Counted from the first letter of the stretch, positions 8,043 through 16,370 are shown. The stretch is DNA of 64,000 nt from Paenibacillus dendritiformis (GCF_945605565.1 NZ_OX216966.1:4146001-4210000), one strand, 5' to 3'. Numbers and translations are program-made. The notes: generated from the sequence alone by a model not told the origin.

Positions 8043-8720
8043 TCAAAAGCCGAACAACTTCGCGAAGTAAGCCATCGCCTGCGGACTGCTGTTCTGCTGC
8101 AGCCGCGCTTGCAGGCGGCTTCTCGCCTCGTCTGCGGTCATCGGCGCGAGCGGAATCCCTGCGCCCTCCATCCAATGCTCCAGCGTCTCGAAGCAGGTGC
8201 TGTTCCAGCCGTTCACCTCTCCTGCCTCGTTCCGCGGCGCCCTGACGCCGGAGATGACGATATCGAGTCCGGATTGCAGCTCCGCCAATGCCTGATCGAA
8301 TTCCTTCTTGCTCTCCTTGGCCTTCATGCCGGCCGCGGCGCGCAGCGCGCGCGTCTCGATGCCCTGCTCCTCCTCGATCCTGCCGTATACCTCCTTGGCG
8401 GCCTTCGACACGAGGCCGTCGTCATACCGCTCCCTGATGCTGCGGCTGCTTCCGAGCAGCGCCTTCACCGAAGGAATCAGATCGCTGGCGACAAAGATCG
8501 CCTTCTTCTTCACGAACTTGCCGTACGCCGCGACGCTGTCGCCCGGGAACCGGACGCGCCAGCGCCAAGGGTCCTGCTCGGAGTCGGAATGCCAGCGCTC
8601 GGGCAGCGTATTGCCGGAGAGGGAAGGATAGTCCGGGATCAAGGGCGCCAGCGGCAGGATGCCGTAGGCCCGGACGACTTCAATCGCTTCTTCATATGTA
8701 TCAATCATTGGCTGCTTCAT
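8043..8720 (-). CDS. AlkZ-related protein
   Basis: 225 residues, soluble. It begins with IDTYEEAIEVVRAYGILPLAPLIPDYPSLS and contains WRWRVRFPGDSVAAYGKFVKKKAIFVASDLIP, which I associate with short proteins labelled AlkZ-related, distant from the HTH_42 AlkZ glycosylases. Only part of the glycosylase fold would fit in this length, so the biochemical role is unknown. Its ATG overlaps the stop of the upstream WYL regulator gene (ATGA), indicating translational coupling and probable regulation by it. Confidence 0.7.
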   Translation of the reverse strand: MKQPMIDTYEEAIEVVRAYGILPLAPLIPDYPSLSGNTLPERWHSDSEQDPWRWRVRFPGDSVAAYGKFVKKKAIFVASDLIPSVKALLGSSRSIRERYDDGLVSKAAKEVYGRIEEEQGIETRALRAAAGMKAKESKKEFDQALAELQSGLDIVISGVRAPRNEAGEVNGWNSTCFETLEHWMEGAGIPLAPMTADEARSRLQARLQQNSSPQAMAYFAKLFGF

Positions 8721-9715
8721 AGTTCTTCCTCCTTCGATGTCTGTTGAATCTTGTGCTCCCCGGCCGGCTCATCCGCCGCATACCGTTGGCACATGCGTGC
8801 GGCCCGCTCATGGATTTCCCGGCGGAGCGCTGCCGGCGCAAGCACCTCTCCGTCGGGCCCCAGCCCGTAGAAGAAGCGGACCGCCCACGCCCATTCGCTT
8901 CGCGGGCAAGCGAATTCGACCGCCCACTCCTCTTCCCCGATCTGGATCACCCGATCGCCAATATGCTCGTCCTGCTCGGCCAGAAGCGCGCCCCGGTACG
9001 TCAGGCGGGCACGGATAGGTATCTCGTCCCCGGCGGCATCCCGCGTCTTCTTGACGCGGCTGCGCTTCAGCCGGGCCGCTTCCAGCTCCGCCGCGCCTTC
9101 CATCCGCTCGATCTCCTGGAATCGATCGACCCGGAAGGTGCGCTCTTCCCCATGTTCGAGGGAGAAGGCTTCGCAATACCAGAAGCCGTGCGCGGTCACG
9201 ATGCGCAGCGGACGGAGCCGCAGCCAGCGCGCCTGGCTGGCCGATCGGTAATGGGCCCGGATCCAGACGCCTTCAGCCGCGCAGTTCATGAGCCGGTTCA
9301 GCATCGGCACCCGGTAATTCCGCTTCGGCATCGACAAGATCAGCTTGTCCAGCACCGGCTCGATTTCGCTCCTCACCTGCTCGGGGAGCGCCTGCTTGAT
9401 TTTGTCCAGGGCGCTCCACCGTTCGGCGTTGAACGGCGTATCTGCGAGCTGGGTCATGCCCTGGAGCGCGCACAAGACCGTCATCGCCTCCAACGGACTG
9501 AACTGCAATGGCGGGAGCTTATAGCCATCCATCAGCCGGTACCCTCCGGCAGGACCGCTCGCGGCATACAAGGGAACCCCCATCTCGCTCAAAGCCTGCA
9601 TGTCGCGCAATATCGTTCGCTTGGACACCTCGAACTTATCGGCCAGCGACTGGGCGGTCTCCGTCCCCGTTTGCAGCGCCATCACAATGGCGGCCAGACG
9701 GTCCGAACGTTTCAT
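8717..9715 (-). CDS. YafY-type HTH/WYL transcriptional regulator
   Basis: 332 residues. N-terminal helix-turn-helix RSDRLAAIVMALQTG followed by SLADKFEVSKRTILRDMQALSEMGVPLYA; central WYL domain (about 140-225) and a C-terminal WCX region. WYL domains bind nucleic acids or small ligands and often regulate stress or DNA repair genes. The ATG at 9715 has AAGGAGAG upstream; an earlier in-frame start lacks a site. The first gene of an operon with an AlkZ-related protein, and divergent from nitric oxide synthase. Its own promoter carries strong TGACA/TGTCA inverted repeats, suggesting autoregulation. Confidence 0.92.
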   Translation of the reverse strand: MKRSDRLAAIVMALQTGTETAQSLADKFEVSKRTILRDMQALSEMGVPLYAASGPAGGYRLMDGYKLPPLQFSPLEAMTVLCALQGMTQLADTPFNAERWSALDKIKQALPEQVRSEIEPVLDKLILSMPKRNYRVPMLNRLMNCAAEGVWIRAHYRSASQARWLRLRPLRIVTAHGFWYCEAFSLEHGEERTFRVDRFQEIERMEGAAELEAARLKRSRVKKTRDAAGDEIPIRARLTYRGALLAEQDEHIGDRVIQIGEEEWAVEFACPRSEWAWAVRFFYGLGPDGEVLAPAALRREIHERAARMCQRYAADEPAGEHKIQQTSKEEEL

Positions 9716-9768
9716 GGCGGACTCTCCTTCCGATTCTTGCTGTGCTCTTTTCACTGCTGATGTCTGCA

Positions 9769-9777
9769 TTATATCAC
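9769..9777 (-). promoter_or_regulatory. Extended -10 promoter of the WYL regulator gene
   Basis: The minus strand reads TGATATAAT, a perfect TGnTATAAT extended -10, about 55 nt before the start codon. The -35 region would fall inside the inverted repeat at 9782-9808, so a protein bound there would block it. Confidence 0.65.
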
Positions 9778-9781
9778 GGCA

Positions 9782-9849
9782 TTGGTGACAGCTTGCATGT
9801 CACCAATAATAAGATCAAACCGTGACAATCTGAGACTCCGGTGTCACGA
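9782..9849. promoter_or_regulatory. Tandem operator-like inverted repeats (WYL regulator / nos)
   Basis: First repeat: ATTGGTGACA (9782-9791), 7 nt, TGTCACCAAT (9799-9808), perfect 10-bp arms. Second: CGTGACA (9822-9828), 14 nt, TGTCACG (9843-9849). All four half-sites share GTGACA. They overlap the -35 of the WYL regulator promoter and lie about 250 bp before the nos start. A related TGACA/TGTCA palindrome accompanies the second WYL gene at 46324. Confidence 0.6.
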
Positions 9850-10073
9850 AGCGCCCGCCTGCGGCCGGTTTCTCCGCTTGTCCCGCCGCCTGCCCTGGGG
9901 TGCGTCTGGTCGACCGCCGTCATACAACGCCATACGGCGCTTGGAGCCGCGCGCGGTCCCTCAGCCGCTTCGGAAGCCGTAAAGAAAATGTCGGAAACGG
10001 CCGCCGGATCGGGGCAGCGGGTATGATATGCTGAAGGTATTGACGACGGAATGAAGGAAGGACAGCAATAGAT

Positions 10074-11174
10074 ATGACAGGAACACGAACACGGGAAGAC
10101 AAGCTTATCGAGGCTGCAGCCAGCTTCATCGCACGCTGCTATCACGAGATCGGCAAGGATGAGGCCGCGGTGAAGCGGCGCATGAACGAGATTGAGCGGG
10201 AGGTTGCCTCCCGGGGCACCTACGCGCATACCTTCGAAGAATTGGAGCACGGCGCCAAAATGGCTTGGCGCAACAGCAACCGGTGTATCGGCCGCTTGTT
10301 CTGGCCGTCCCTGCAGGTCATCGACGAGCGGGAAGCGTCCACGGCCGATGAAGTGCTGCAAGCGATGCGCAGGCATATCGCCTTCGCTACCAATGGAGGC
10401 AAGATCCGGCCGACGGTGACGGTGTTCCGGGCGGATGAGCCCGGCTGTGAGCCGATTCGGATCTGGAACCACCAGTTAATCCGCTATGCTGGGTATGACA
10501 AAGACGGCCGCCGCTGGGGCGATCCGCATTCGCTCCGCTTCACCCGGATCTGCGAGTCGCTGGGCTGGCAGGGCGCCGGCACCCCGTTCGACATCCTGCC
10601 CCTTGTCGTTCAAGTCGGCAGCGAACCGCCGCAATGGGCAGAACTGGCGCCGGAGGAAGTGCTTCAAGTCCCGCTGACACATCCGGAGTATGCCTGGTTC
10701 GCAGAGCTGGGTCTCCGTTGGTATGCGGTTCCGATCATTGCGGATATGAGACTCGAGATCGGAGGAATTGACTACAAGGCGGCTCCATTCAACGGCTGGT
10801 ACATGGGCACGGAGATCGGAGCCCGCAATCTGGCGGACGAGCAGCGCTATCATCAGCTGCCTGCCATCGCTGCGCGCATGGGGCTGAATACTGCTTCCAA
10901 TACGACTCTATGGAAAGATCGGGCTTTGGTCGAGCTGAATGCGGCCGTGCTGCATTCCTTCAAGGAAGCTGGCGTCAGCATCGTCGATCATCATACGGCG
11001 GCCCAGCAGTTCAAGCGCTTCGAGCAGCAGGAGGCGGAAGCGAATCGTCCCCTGACCGGCGATTGGACGTGGCTGATCCCGCCGATGTCGCCTGCGGCGA
11101 CGCATATTTTCCACCAATCGTACAGCAACGAAGAAGTATCCCCCCTATTCGCCTATCAGACGGCGCCATATTGA
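10074..11174 (+). CDS. nos: Nitric oxide synthase oxygenase
   Basis: 366 residues, the length of oxygenase-only bacterial NOS, which oxidises L-arginine to NO and citrulline using electrons from cellular flavodoxin reductases. Clear hallmarks: [13 protein letters not shown] with the haem-ligand cysteine at about residue 71, and [14 protein letters not shown] with the arginine-binding glutamate at about 247, then [21 protein letters not shown] and DHHTAAQQF near the pterin site. There is no reductase domain. Bacterial NO protects against oxidative stress and antibiotics in Bacillus. Transcribed alone, divergent from the WYL operon. Confidence 0.97.
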   Translation: MTGTRTREDKLIEAAASFIARCYHEIGKDEAAVKRRMNEIEREVASRGTYAHTFEELEHGAKMAWRNSNRCIGRLFWPSLQVIDEREASTADEVLQAMRRHIAFATNGGKIRPTVTVFRADEPGCEPIRIWNHQLIRYAGYDKDGRRWGDPHSLRFTRICESLGWQGAGTPFDILPLVVQVGSEPPQWAELAPEEVLQVPLTHPEYAWFAELGLRWYAVPIIADMRLEIGGIDYKAAPFNGWYMGTEIGARNLADEQRYHQLPAIAARMGLNTASNTTLWKDRALVELNAAVLHSFKEAGVSIVDHHTAAQQFKRFEQQEAEANRPLTGDWTWLIPPMSPAATHIFHQSYSNEEVSPLFAYQTAPY

Positions 11175-11198
11175 AGCCTTCCAACACATAGAACTAGA

Positions 11199-11232
11199 CA
11201 AGGCCCGGAGAACCGTTCTTCGGGCCTGTTCC
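11199..11232 (+). terminator. Terminator of nos
   Basis: AGGCCCG and CGGGCCT arms with an inner AGAAC/GTTCT pairing form a long hairpin 25 nt after the stop codon; the trailing T-run is weak. Confidence 0.5.
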
Positions 11233-11382
11233 CGCCCTAGCCGCGTCCGTGAATGGCACCCGCGCTTACCTCTTCGGGCCCTTTTCCCGGGCATAGGACT
11301 TGGACAATATCCTCAGTCTGCTGCCGCAATACAAATAAATCGAACTTTTTTCCGGCTCAGGGCCAATATAGGGCGCACATCA

Positions 11383-11406
11383 TTAATTAACATAATATTT
11401 ATTATG
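11383..11406 (+). repeat. Dispersed AT-rich element, copy B
   Basis: Contains ACATAATATTTATTATGT (11390-11407), the same 18-bp palindrome as copy A. It overlaps the stop codon (11402-11404) of the PhnB-like gene. A second half-element, CATCATTAAT, lies immediately to its left. Confidence 0.65.
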
Positions 11407-11845
11407 TAACTATATTCGCGGAATCCTGCGGCAAGTCCAACTGCCAGTGAATGCCGAATCGGTCCACGATAACCGCGAACTTCGAATGCCAGAAGGTCAT
11501 CCCCAATGGCATCAGAATACGTCCCCCTGCGGACAACCGCTCGTACAGCCGGTTTATTTCCTCCTCGCTGCTGCAGGCGATCGTCAGATGGACGCGATGC
11601 TCCTCCGCATGCTGCCCGGTTCCCGTGCTGTCGGCACAGTAGATCGTCTGGCCGCCGACGATAAACTCCCCATGAATGAGCTTGTCGTAGTCCTCCTCCG
11701 CGATGTTCCACTCCACATTGCTCCTCGCGTCGCCATAGCGGTTCATCGTGACGATCTCGCCGGAACCGAACGCGTCGATATAATAGTTCATCGCTTCTTC
11801 CGCCTCGCCCCGGAACATGAGATAAGGGGTAATCTTTGCTTTCAT
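11402..11845 (-). CDS. VOC/PhnB-like family protein
   Basis: 147 residues of the PhnB-like glyoxalase superfamily: KITPYLMFRGEAEEAMNYYIDAFG at the start and a C-terminal FWHSKFAVIVDRFGIHWQLDL. The family is often annotated as 3-demethylubiquinone methyltransferase-like, but the true substrates are unknown. ATG at 11843-11845 is preceded by GGGAGG at good spacing; earlier in-frame starts would add an unrelated tail. The stop codon lies within dispersed element B. A paralogue is at 13612-14013. Confidence 0.88.
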   Translation of the reverse strand: MKAKITPYLMFRGEAEEAMNYYIDAFGSGEIVTMNRYGDARSNVEWNIAEEDYDKLIHGEFIVGGQTIYCADSTGTGQHAEEHRVHLTIACSSEEEINRLYERLSAGGRILMPLGMTFWHSKFAVIVDRFGIHWQLDLPQDSANIVT

Positions 11846-12029
11846 GCACATATGCCTCCCACTTCTTATGAATAGGATTAATTTGCCCGAACAGCCATCC
11901 TCTAATGCCCATTTCCCGCCTGTCCCTAATGCTCTTTTTGCGCATGGAATCACACTGTTTCATCACGATTTATTCTTCTTTTGTCAATATGGCACTTTTT
12001 GACAGGATAATAAGCCTTTTTTTACCATC

Positions 12030-12060
12030 ATTTATTTGTTATACTATTAAAAAATGATAG
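12030..12060 (+). promoter_or_regulatory. Promoter of the AbrB-type gene
   Basis: TGTTATACT (near 12038-12046) is an extended -10 (TGnTATACT) about 35 nt upstream of the start codon, in a T-rich stretch. No good -35 is visible. Confidence 0.45.
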
Positions 12061-12082
12061 CCAGAAGCGAGAGGGGTGCCTG

Positions 12083-12505
12083 ATGAAGGACACGGGTATG
12101 ATTCGTAGCTTAGATAGCCTTGGCCGCATTGTTATTCCGGTTGAAATTCGCAACGCGCGCAACATTGAGATTGGAGATGCAGTGGAGTTTTTTGTGCTGG
12201 ATGATCATATCCTCGTACTGCGAAAATATACTTCGACGGAATGCACCTTCTGCCGGAGTATGGAAAGTGTGTCTTACTACAAGGACCAGTTTATTTGCTC
12301 TACCTGTCTGAAGGAACTCGCCGGAGCCCAAGACTTGGCACCTATTGCCCCTCAGCCCCAGGCCAAGAAGCGAGCCAAAACATCCGAACTGATTCAGCGT
12401 CTGAGAGAAGCGTTCGAAGAGCATCCGGGAGCAAGCCAGAAGGAACTCGCCAAAATCCTTGGGGTAAGCCAGGGAAGGATTAGCCAATTAAAAAAGGAAA
12501 TGTGA
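12083..12505 (+). CDS. AbrB/SpoVT-type regulator with zinc ribbon and C-terminal HTH
   Basis: 140 residues in three parts. Residues 1-50 are an AbrB swapped-hairpin DNA-binding domain (GMIRSLDSLGRIVIPVEIRN). Residues 55-82 carry CTFC and CSTC pairs typical of a zinc ribbon. Residues 100-140 look like a small helix-turn-helix (GASQKELAKILGVSQGRISQLKKEM). AbrB-family proteins control transition-state and sporulation genes. RBS GAGGGG before the ATG. The N-terminal part is certain; the combination with a second DNA-binding module is noteworthy. Confidence 0.9.
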   Translation: MKDTGMIRSLDSLGRIVIPVEIRNARNIEIGDAVEFFVLDDHILVLRKYTSTECTFCRSMESVSYYKDQFICSTCLKELAGAQDLAPIAPQPQAKKRAKTSELIQRLREAFEEHPGASQKELAKILGVSQGRISQLKKEM

Positions 12506-12553
12506 TTTGCATCGAAAAGAAAGCGTTATCTTCCGCTCTAGTCTTTACTTCGC

Positions 12554-12603
12554 GCGGCTCCATGCGTCCTCTTTGCTTCCGCAAGGAGTGCGTCTGGAGC
12601 CGC
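12554..12603. terminator. Long two-tier hairpin between convergent genes
   Basis: GCGGCTCCA (12554-12562) pairs with TGGAGCCGC (12595-12603), and inside it CTCTTTGC pairs with GCAAGGAG bar one mismatch around a TTCC tetraloop. It probably ends transcription from both the AbrB-type and DCC genes, though there is no T-run. Confidence 0.5.
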
Positions 12604-12652
12604 ACTCTTATCTTCCTGCTCAACATTCGTCCTCCCGCCGTCCGGCAGGAAG

Positions 12653-13066
12653 TTACGAAGATGTCCTCCGCTCCAGGCTACAGCCGTCCTCCAGGCACCC
12701 GCCCGCAGGCACAATCATCCTCCGGGCCGCGATCCAATCGTACATTCGCTCGCCGAAGCCAAGCTTGATCGTCGCCCAGATAGCCGGACATAATATCATA
12801 AGCAGCGGCACGCGGGAGCAGAGCCTCAGCACCGCGGCGATTCCGGAATCGATCTTCCCGCTTCCGGAGCACCGGACATGCATCCGGGCCTCCAACGCCT
12901 CCGGCGAGATTCCTCGCGATACCATATCGGATACCGCCTGCCCATCACGGATCGACCGGAACCGGAGCGCATGAAGCCAGTCCCAGCGTTCCAGCCGGCG
13001 CCGGATCGCGGCGCATAACGGACACCATTCATCGTAGTATACTTCAAGCTGCTTCCGTTGGCGCAT
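12653..13066 (-). CDS. DCC family thiol-disulfide oxidoreductase (DUF393)
   Basis: 137 residues. A thioredoxin-like start with YYDEWCPLCAAIRRRLERWDW puts a CxxC redox pair at residues 15 and 18. The following ALRFRSIRD and a hydrophobic stretch (RVPLLMILCPAIWATIKLGFG) match the DUF393/DCC family, named after DxxCxxC. Predicted to act on protein disulfides, possibly at the membrane. RBS GGAAGGA just upstream. It stands alone. Confidence 0.85.
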   Translation of the reverse strand: MRQRKQLEVYYDEWCPLCAAIRRRLERWDWLHALRFRSIRDGQAVSDMVSRGISPEALEARMHVRCSGSGKIDSGIAAVLRLCSRVPLLMILCPAIWATIKLGFGERMYDWIAARRMIVPAGGCLEDGCSLERRTSS

Positions 13067-13167
13067 CGGGATCCTTCCTTTCGTTGCTCTTCTCCTTATA
13101 TTGTATCACTATCTTCAAGCCGTGCGCCATTCCGCAGCGGCCCGCCCTTTCCCGATCCACACGGTAA

Positions 13168-13206
13168 AAGGCCAAGCCTCTGGCGGGAAGCGCAAAGGTT
13201 GGCCTT
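13168..13206 (-). terminator. Possible terminator after the small Cys-rich gene
   Basis: AAGGCCAA (13168-13175) and TTGGCCTT (13199-13206) are perfect 8-bp arms with a 23-nt loop, followed on the minus strand by TTTTAC. It lies about 85 nt beyond the stop codon. Confidence 0.35.
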
Positions 13207-13289
13207 CAAAAAGGGGGGTTCGCAATTGGAAAGTTATTCTTTTCACATAGTTGGGTACTCAAAGCTATCATTTCTTGATCCAGCCTCGA

Positions 13290-13487
13290 TTACGCATAGT
13301 AAGCTTGCAGCAAATCGCGAGTATCGTCTTCTTGCTCCGGAACGGCTCCATTCTCTTCCCAGCACTGCTTGCACTCGTTCTCCGTCGTGCAGCGATGCTT
13401 ATCATCGCACATATAGCACAGTTGGAGGTAGTTGCGGGTTACATTATCGGTATGCTTATGAACGTCGAATGTTTTGAAGGTTCTCAT
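13290..13487 (-). CDS. Small cysteine-rich protein, unknown
   Basis: 65 residues beginning MRTFKTFDVHKHTDNVTRNYLQLC. The middle carries CYMCDDKHRCTTENECKQCW, with CxxC-like spacings that would suit one zinc ion. The C-terminus is acidic. The ATG at 13487 is chosen because GAGGGAG lies eight bases upstream, whereas an earlier GTG overlaps that site. I do not recognise the family; single-gene unit with a plausible hairpin downstream. Confidence 0.7.
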   Translation of the reverse strand: MRTFKTFDVHKHTDNVTRNYLQLCYMCDDKHRCTTENECKQCWEENGAVPEQEDDTRDLLQAYYA

Positions 13488-13560
13488 CGTTCTCACTCCC
13501 TCTTCTTTATGGTTCTACTATAACATGAATTTGCACAATAATATGTGAAATAAATCACAA

Positions 13561-13602
13561 TCTCAAAAAAGAGATCGGAGATAGTTGCTTCTATTTCCGA
13601 TC
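13561..13602 (-). terminator. Terminator of the second PhnB-like gene
   Basis: On the minus strand an 11-bp stem (ATCGGAAATAG with CTATCTCCGAT, one wobble pair) and a 6-nt loop is followed by TCTCTTTTTTGAG. Confidence 0.8.
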
Positions 13603-13611
13603 CCGATAATT

Positions 13612-14013
13612 TTATCCGTTGTTGGCCAGGTTCAGCTGCCAGGAGACGCCGAATTTGTCATTCACCCAACCGAATTTCTTGCTCGCCGGCGAAGGAGCCA
13701 ACGGCATCAGCACTTCCCCGCCATCCGACAACTTGGCGTACAGCTCATCGATTTCCTGCTCGGTCTCGCAGTTCACGAACAGCGACATCGAAGGCGTGAA
13801 GGCGAACTCATGCTTTATGCTGCTGTCGATGCACATGAAGGTCTGTCCGTTCAGCGCAAAGACCGCGTGCAGCACTTTCCCTTCCTGGCCTCCCCCACTG
13901 CCGTCATGGCGAACGAGGCTTACAATCTCTCCATCTGAAAACAACGAGATGTAGAAATTCATTGCCTCTTCAGCCTGTCCCTCGAACATAAAAAAGGTCG
14001 TAATTTTTTGCAT
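13612..14013 (-). CDS. VOC/PhnB-like family protein
   Basis: 133 residues, paralogous to the gene at 11402-11845: ITTFFMFEGQAEEAMNFYISLFSDGEIVS at the start, ELYAKLSDGGEVLMPLAPSPASKKFGWVNDKFGVSWQLNL at the end. Beta-alpha-beta-beta-beta fold of the glyoxalase superfamily; substrate unknown. RBS GGAGA upstream. A good rho-independent terminator follows, so it is a single-gene unit. Confidence 0.88.
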   Translation of the reverse strand: MQKITTFFMFEGQAEEAMNFYISLFSDGEIVSLVRHDGSGGGQEGKVLHAVFALNGQTFMCIDSSIKHEFAFTPSMSLFVNCETEQEIDELYAKLSDGGEVLMPLAPSPASKKFGWVNDKFGVSWQLNLANNG

Positions 14014-14098
14014 CCCAAGTCATCTCCATTTCTCAATCGGATTCATATTAGCTTGCGGAGGGCCGCGGCAATCCATTCCGGCACTGACTGCCTGCATG

Positions 14099-14130
14099 CC
14101 AAAAAAACGCCCCAACCACGTTGAGGCGTT
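14099..14130 (-). terminator. Terminator of the secreted stalk-domain protein
   Basis: On the minus strand AACGCCTCAAC-GTG-GTTGGGGCGTT is followed by at least seven T, directly after the coding region. Confidence 0.9.
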
Positions 14131-14151
14131 CCGCTCATCCAAGATGCTGCT

Positions 14152-15291
14152 TCATGATTGAATTTCTTGAACCTGAACCGACTTATAACCGAGCTTGCCG
14201 ATGATCTCCGGCGTCATATACAGCGATCCTTCCTGCAGCAGACTGTTGCCGCTGTTCAGCACGACCGACTTGCTTCCATTCGTAACCTTAAACCGGTAGT
14301 CGGGAGCCTTCGCCGGCAGCTTCGCTATGCTCCAGCCGAGGCTCTCGGCGAGCGGCTTCAGCGGAATGCGCATCTGCCCCTGCTCCTCGAACGCGACAGG
14401 CACGCCGACCTTCGCATTGTCAAGCACCACCGTATAAGCCGCGCGGACCTTCACCGGCAGCTTCTCGACCGGAATCGCATCCAGGTCGAAATCCTCGGGA
14501 AGATCGGCCGTCGCGTCTCTCGCTTCCGCCGGCTTCGGCAAATACGTCTCCGCTTCCGCCCAATCCTTGATCGGCTTCGATACGCCCTTGTTCAAGTCGT
14601 ACAGGAACAGCGGCCGCTCCGGCTTGTTCTCCGAGTAGACGATCAGGCCGGAATCCGGGTGAATCCCCCTCAGATTGCCGTGCACCACTCTTTCCGTCTT
14701 GCCGTTCGCCGGGTTATAGACGAAAATTACTTCCTGCTTCGCTTTCTCGCTGATGTGGCTGTATACGATGCGGTTGTCATGCAGCCAGGTGGCCTGCGCC
14801 TGTTGATTCGTTTGCAGCCACTCTTTCGTCGCGCCTGTTTTATTATTTTTCAACAGATAACTGTATACCGGTTTTCTTCCACCCTGCTCGCCGGTGACGG
14901 TATATTTGCGCTGATGCAGGCCCCATTCGCCGTTCGGCGAAGTTTCGAACCATTTACCCTTCACCACTTCTTGATCATTCGGGTCGAACGCATACTGCAT
15001 CCCGCCTTCCACACTGTCCTGATATGTAGTGTCCAGCAGCGGCTCGTTCTGTTCCGCAGCCGTATACATGCGGCGAATCTTCTCGTCCCATCGCTTCCAT
15101 TGCCCATCCGTCGTCTTGACGACGACGCGCTGATCGAAGCCTTTGTCGTCTGTCCGTGTTACGTTATAATAGATCGCTCCGGTATTCGGATCCCGGAACG
15201 CCTCTTCCGCAGAATAGTTGCCGGCTGCCCCGGCGATCGTAGGGAGACTTAGTCCAAGCAGTATTCCCCATGCCCATAACGTTGCTTTCAT
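14152..15291 (-). CDS. Secreted protein with copper-amine-oxidase N-terminal-like (stalk) domain
   Basis: 379 residues with a signal peptide (LWAWGILLGLSLPTIAGAAG). Residues about 30-255 resemble a beta-propeller-like WD40/TolB fold (TWLHDNRIVYSHIS, FVYNPANGKTERVVHG). Residues about 290-375 match the stalk domain common in Paenibacillus exoproteins: VPVAFEEQGQMRIPLKPLAESLGWSI. Probably exported to the cell wall or medium. RBS AAGGAGC just upstream. No enzyme function is evident. Confidence 0.82.
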   Translation of the reverse strand: MKATLWAWGILLGLSLPTIAGAAGNYSAEEAFRDPNTGAIYYNVTRTDDKGFDQRVVVKTTDGQWKRWDEKIRRMYTAAEQNEPLLDTTYQDSVEGGMQYAFDPNDQEVVKGKWFETSPNGEWGLHQRKYTVTGEQGGRKPVYSYLLKNNKTGATKEWLQTNQQAQATWLHDNRIVYSHISEKAKQEVIFVYNPANGKTERVVHGNLRGIHPDSGLIVYSENKPERPLFLYDLNKGVSKPIKDWAEAETYLPKPAEARDATADLPEDFDLDAIPVEKLPVKVRAAYTVVLDNAKVGVPVAFEEQGQMRIPLKPLAESLGWSIAKLPAKAPDYRFKVTNGSKSVVLNSGNSLLQEGSLYMTPEIIGKLGYKSVQVQEIQS

Positions 15292-15476
15292 TCAGCTTCA
15301 GCTCCTTTATGTAAAATAATACGCGCCACCCCCCGATCAGTTTCTGATCTTTAAGAAAAATGATGACACGTCACCTACTATTTACCCGGTACGGCCGCGG
15401 CAGAAACATCCGCCCGCAAAAAAATCAAGCTTCTTCACATTCATGCAGGCACCAGTTTCCCTAGCCCATAAAAATA

Positions 15477-15524
15477 GGGGCTGTCCCATCAGCAGTGTTT
15501 CCGCTGCAGTGATGAGACAACCCC
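15477..15524. repeat. Long imperfect hairpin
   Basis: GGGGCTGTCCCATCAGCAG pairs imperfectly with CTGCAGTGATGAGACA followed by ACCCC, separated by TGTTTCCG. It may act as a terminator or be an intergenic repeat unit. Confidence 0.5.
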
Positions 15525-15600
15525 CTCATTCTACAAGCTTGACTTGCAGAAATAATGCAAAAATACAGCTTTCCATTATGAGGTGTCGCCCGTGAGAGGG

Positions 15601-15740
15601 ATTCCTGTAAAAGTGCAGGAATTTCTAGCTTTGCCATAGATAGAAAACAAAAATCGGCGAGAATAATGCACTTTTACAGGAATTTAATCAAATATGGCCA
15701 CAAATAGCGTAAATTCCTGCATTCACGCAGGATTTTCATT
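15601..15740. repeat. Cluster of ATTCCTGTAAAAGTGCA repeats
   Basis: ATTCCTGTAAAAGTGCA (15601-15617) recurs inverted and perfect at 15667-15683, and the first copy is itself followed by GGAATTT; a third related unit, AAATTCCTGCATTCACGCAGG, begins near 15711. Looks like a degenerate family of intergenic repeats. Confidence 0.6.
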
Positions 15741-15915
15741 TCACCAGCTCCGTCACACAGCCTCGTCTCAACCTGTCCATATTCCGTCGTTTTTCCTCCC
15801 GCCATCTTCCTGCTTCTATTTATCTGTACATCCCGCCTTGCCCCGCATCCTTGCGCACAGCCTATGGAACACCCTCAATGATGCGACAAAGCTCCCTCTC
15901 ACGCCTTCCGCCATG

Positions 15916-16370
15916 CTAAGCGGTTCGCGCTTCGTCCGGTTCACGGTACGCCCTTAACGATTCATTGATAATGGCCTGAATGAAGGCATCCTCGATCTCC
16001 GGGAGCAATGACACCGCATATGCCCACGCATTCTCTTCGATCCGGAGCGCGATCCGCCGGATATCCGCCGGGCTGCGGCCCATATCCATCGCTGCGGACA
16101 GCCTCTCCAGATCTCCGTCCGCGGCATGGCCCAGCTCATGGGCCACGACGACGGCGAAATAATCCTCGGCCCGGTCAAGCGAGCCGAATAACTGGGCGCA
16201 TTGCGCCCCGCGATGACTTCAGAATACATCGTAATCGCGCCGGCATTCATGCTGTACTTGCCGCCGACAAGACGATTTCCTGGGAACCGCCGCTCAATCG
16301 AGATCGTAACCGGCAGGCCGGAACGTTCGAGCAGCCGCCATGCGATCAGCTCCATTTTCCCCTTTTCCAA
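15916..16370 (-). pseudogene. Zinc metallopeptidase-like gene with frameshift
   Basis: Two overlapping frames make one protein. The first (from 16370) reads MELIAWRLLERSGLPVTISIERRFPGN...TMYSEVIAG; the second continues QCAQLFGSLDRAEDYFAVVVAHELGHAADGDLERL to the stop at 15916. HELGH is an HExxH zinc motif. The switch falls at a run of four C on the plus strand (16206-16209); one more C would restore a single frame of about 151 residues. It may be a true mutation, a slippage site or a sequencing error. Family otherwise unrecognised. Confidence 0.7.

Larger units (their letters stand above)
15292..15915. other. Gene-free interval rich in hairpins and repeats
   Basis: No convincing gene in 624 bp. 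It contains a long hairpin (15477-15524) and a cluster of related short repeats built on ATTCCTG/CAGGAAT (15601-15740). Short open frames here have no RBS. Confidence 0.6.

Noticed and set aside
9774..10472. A 232-codon minus-strand open frame over the start of nos
   Set aside because: It overlaps the certain nos gene, has no RBS and its translation resembles no protein family.
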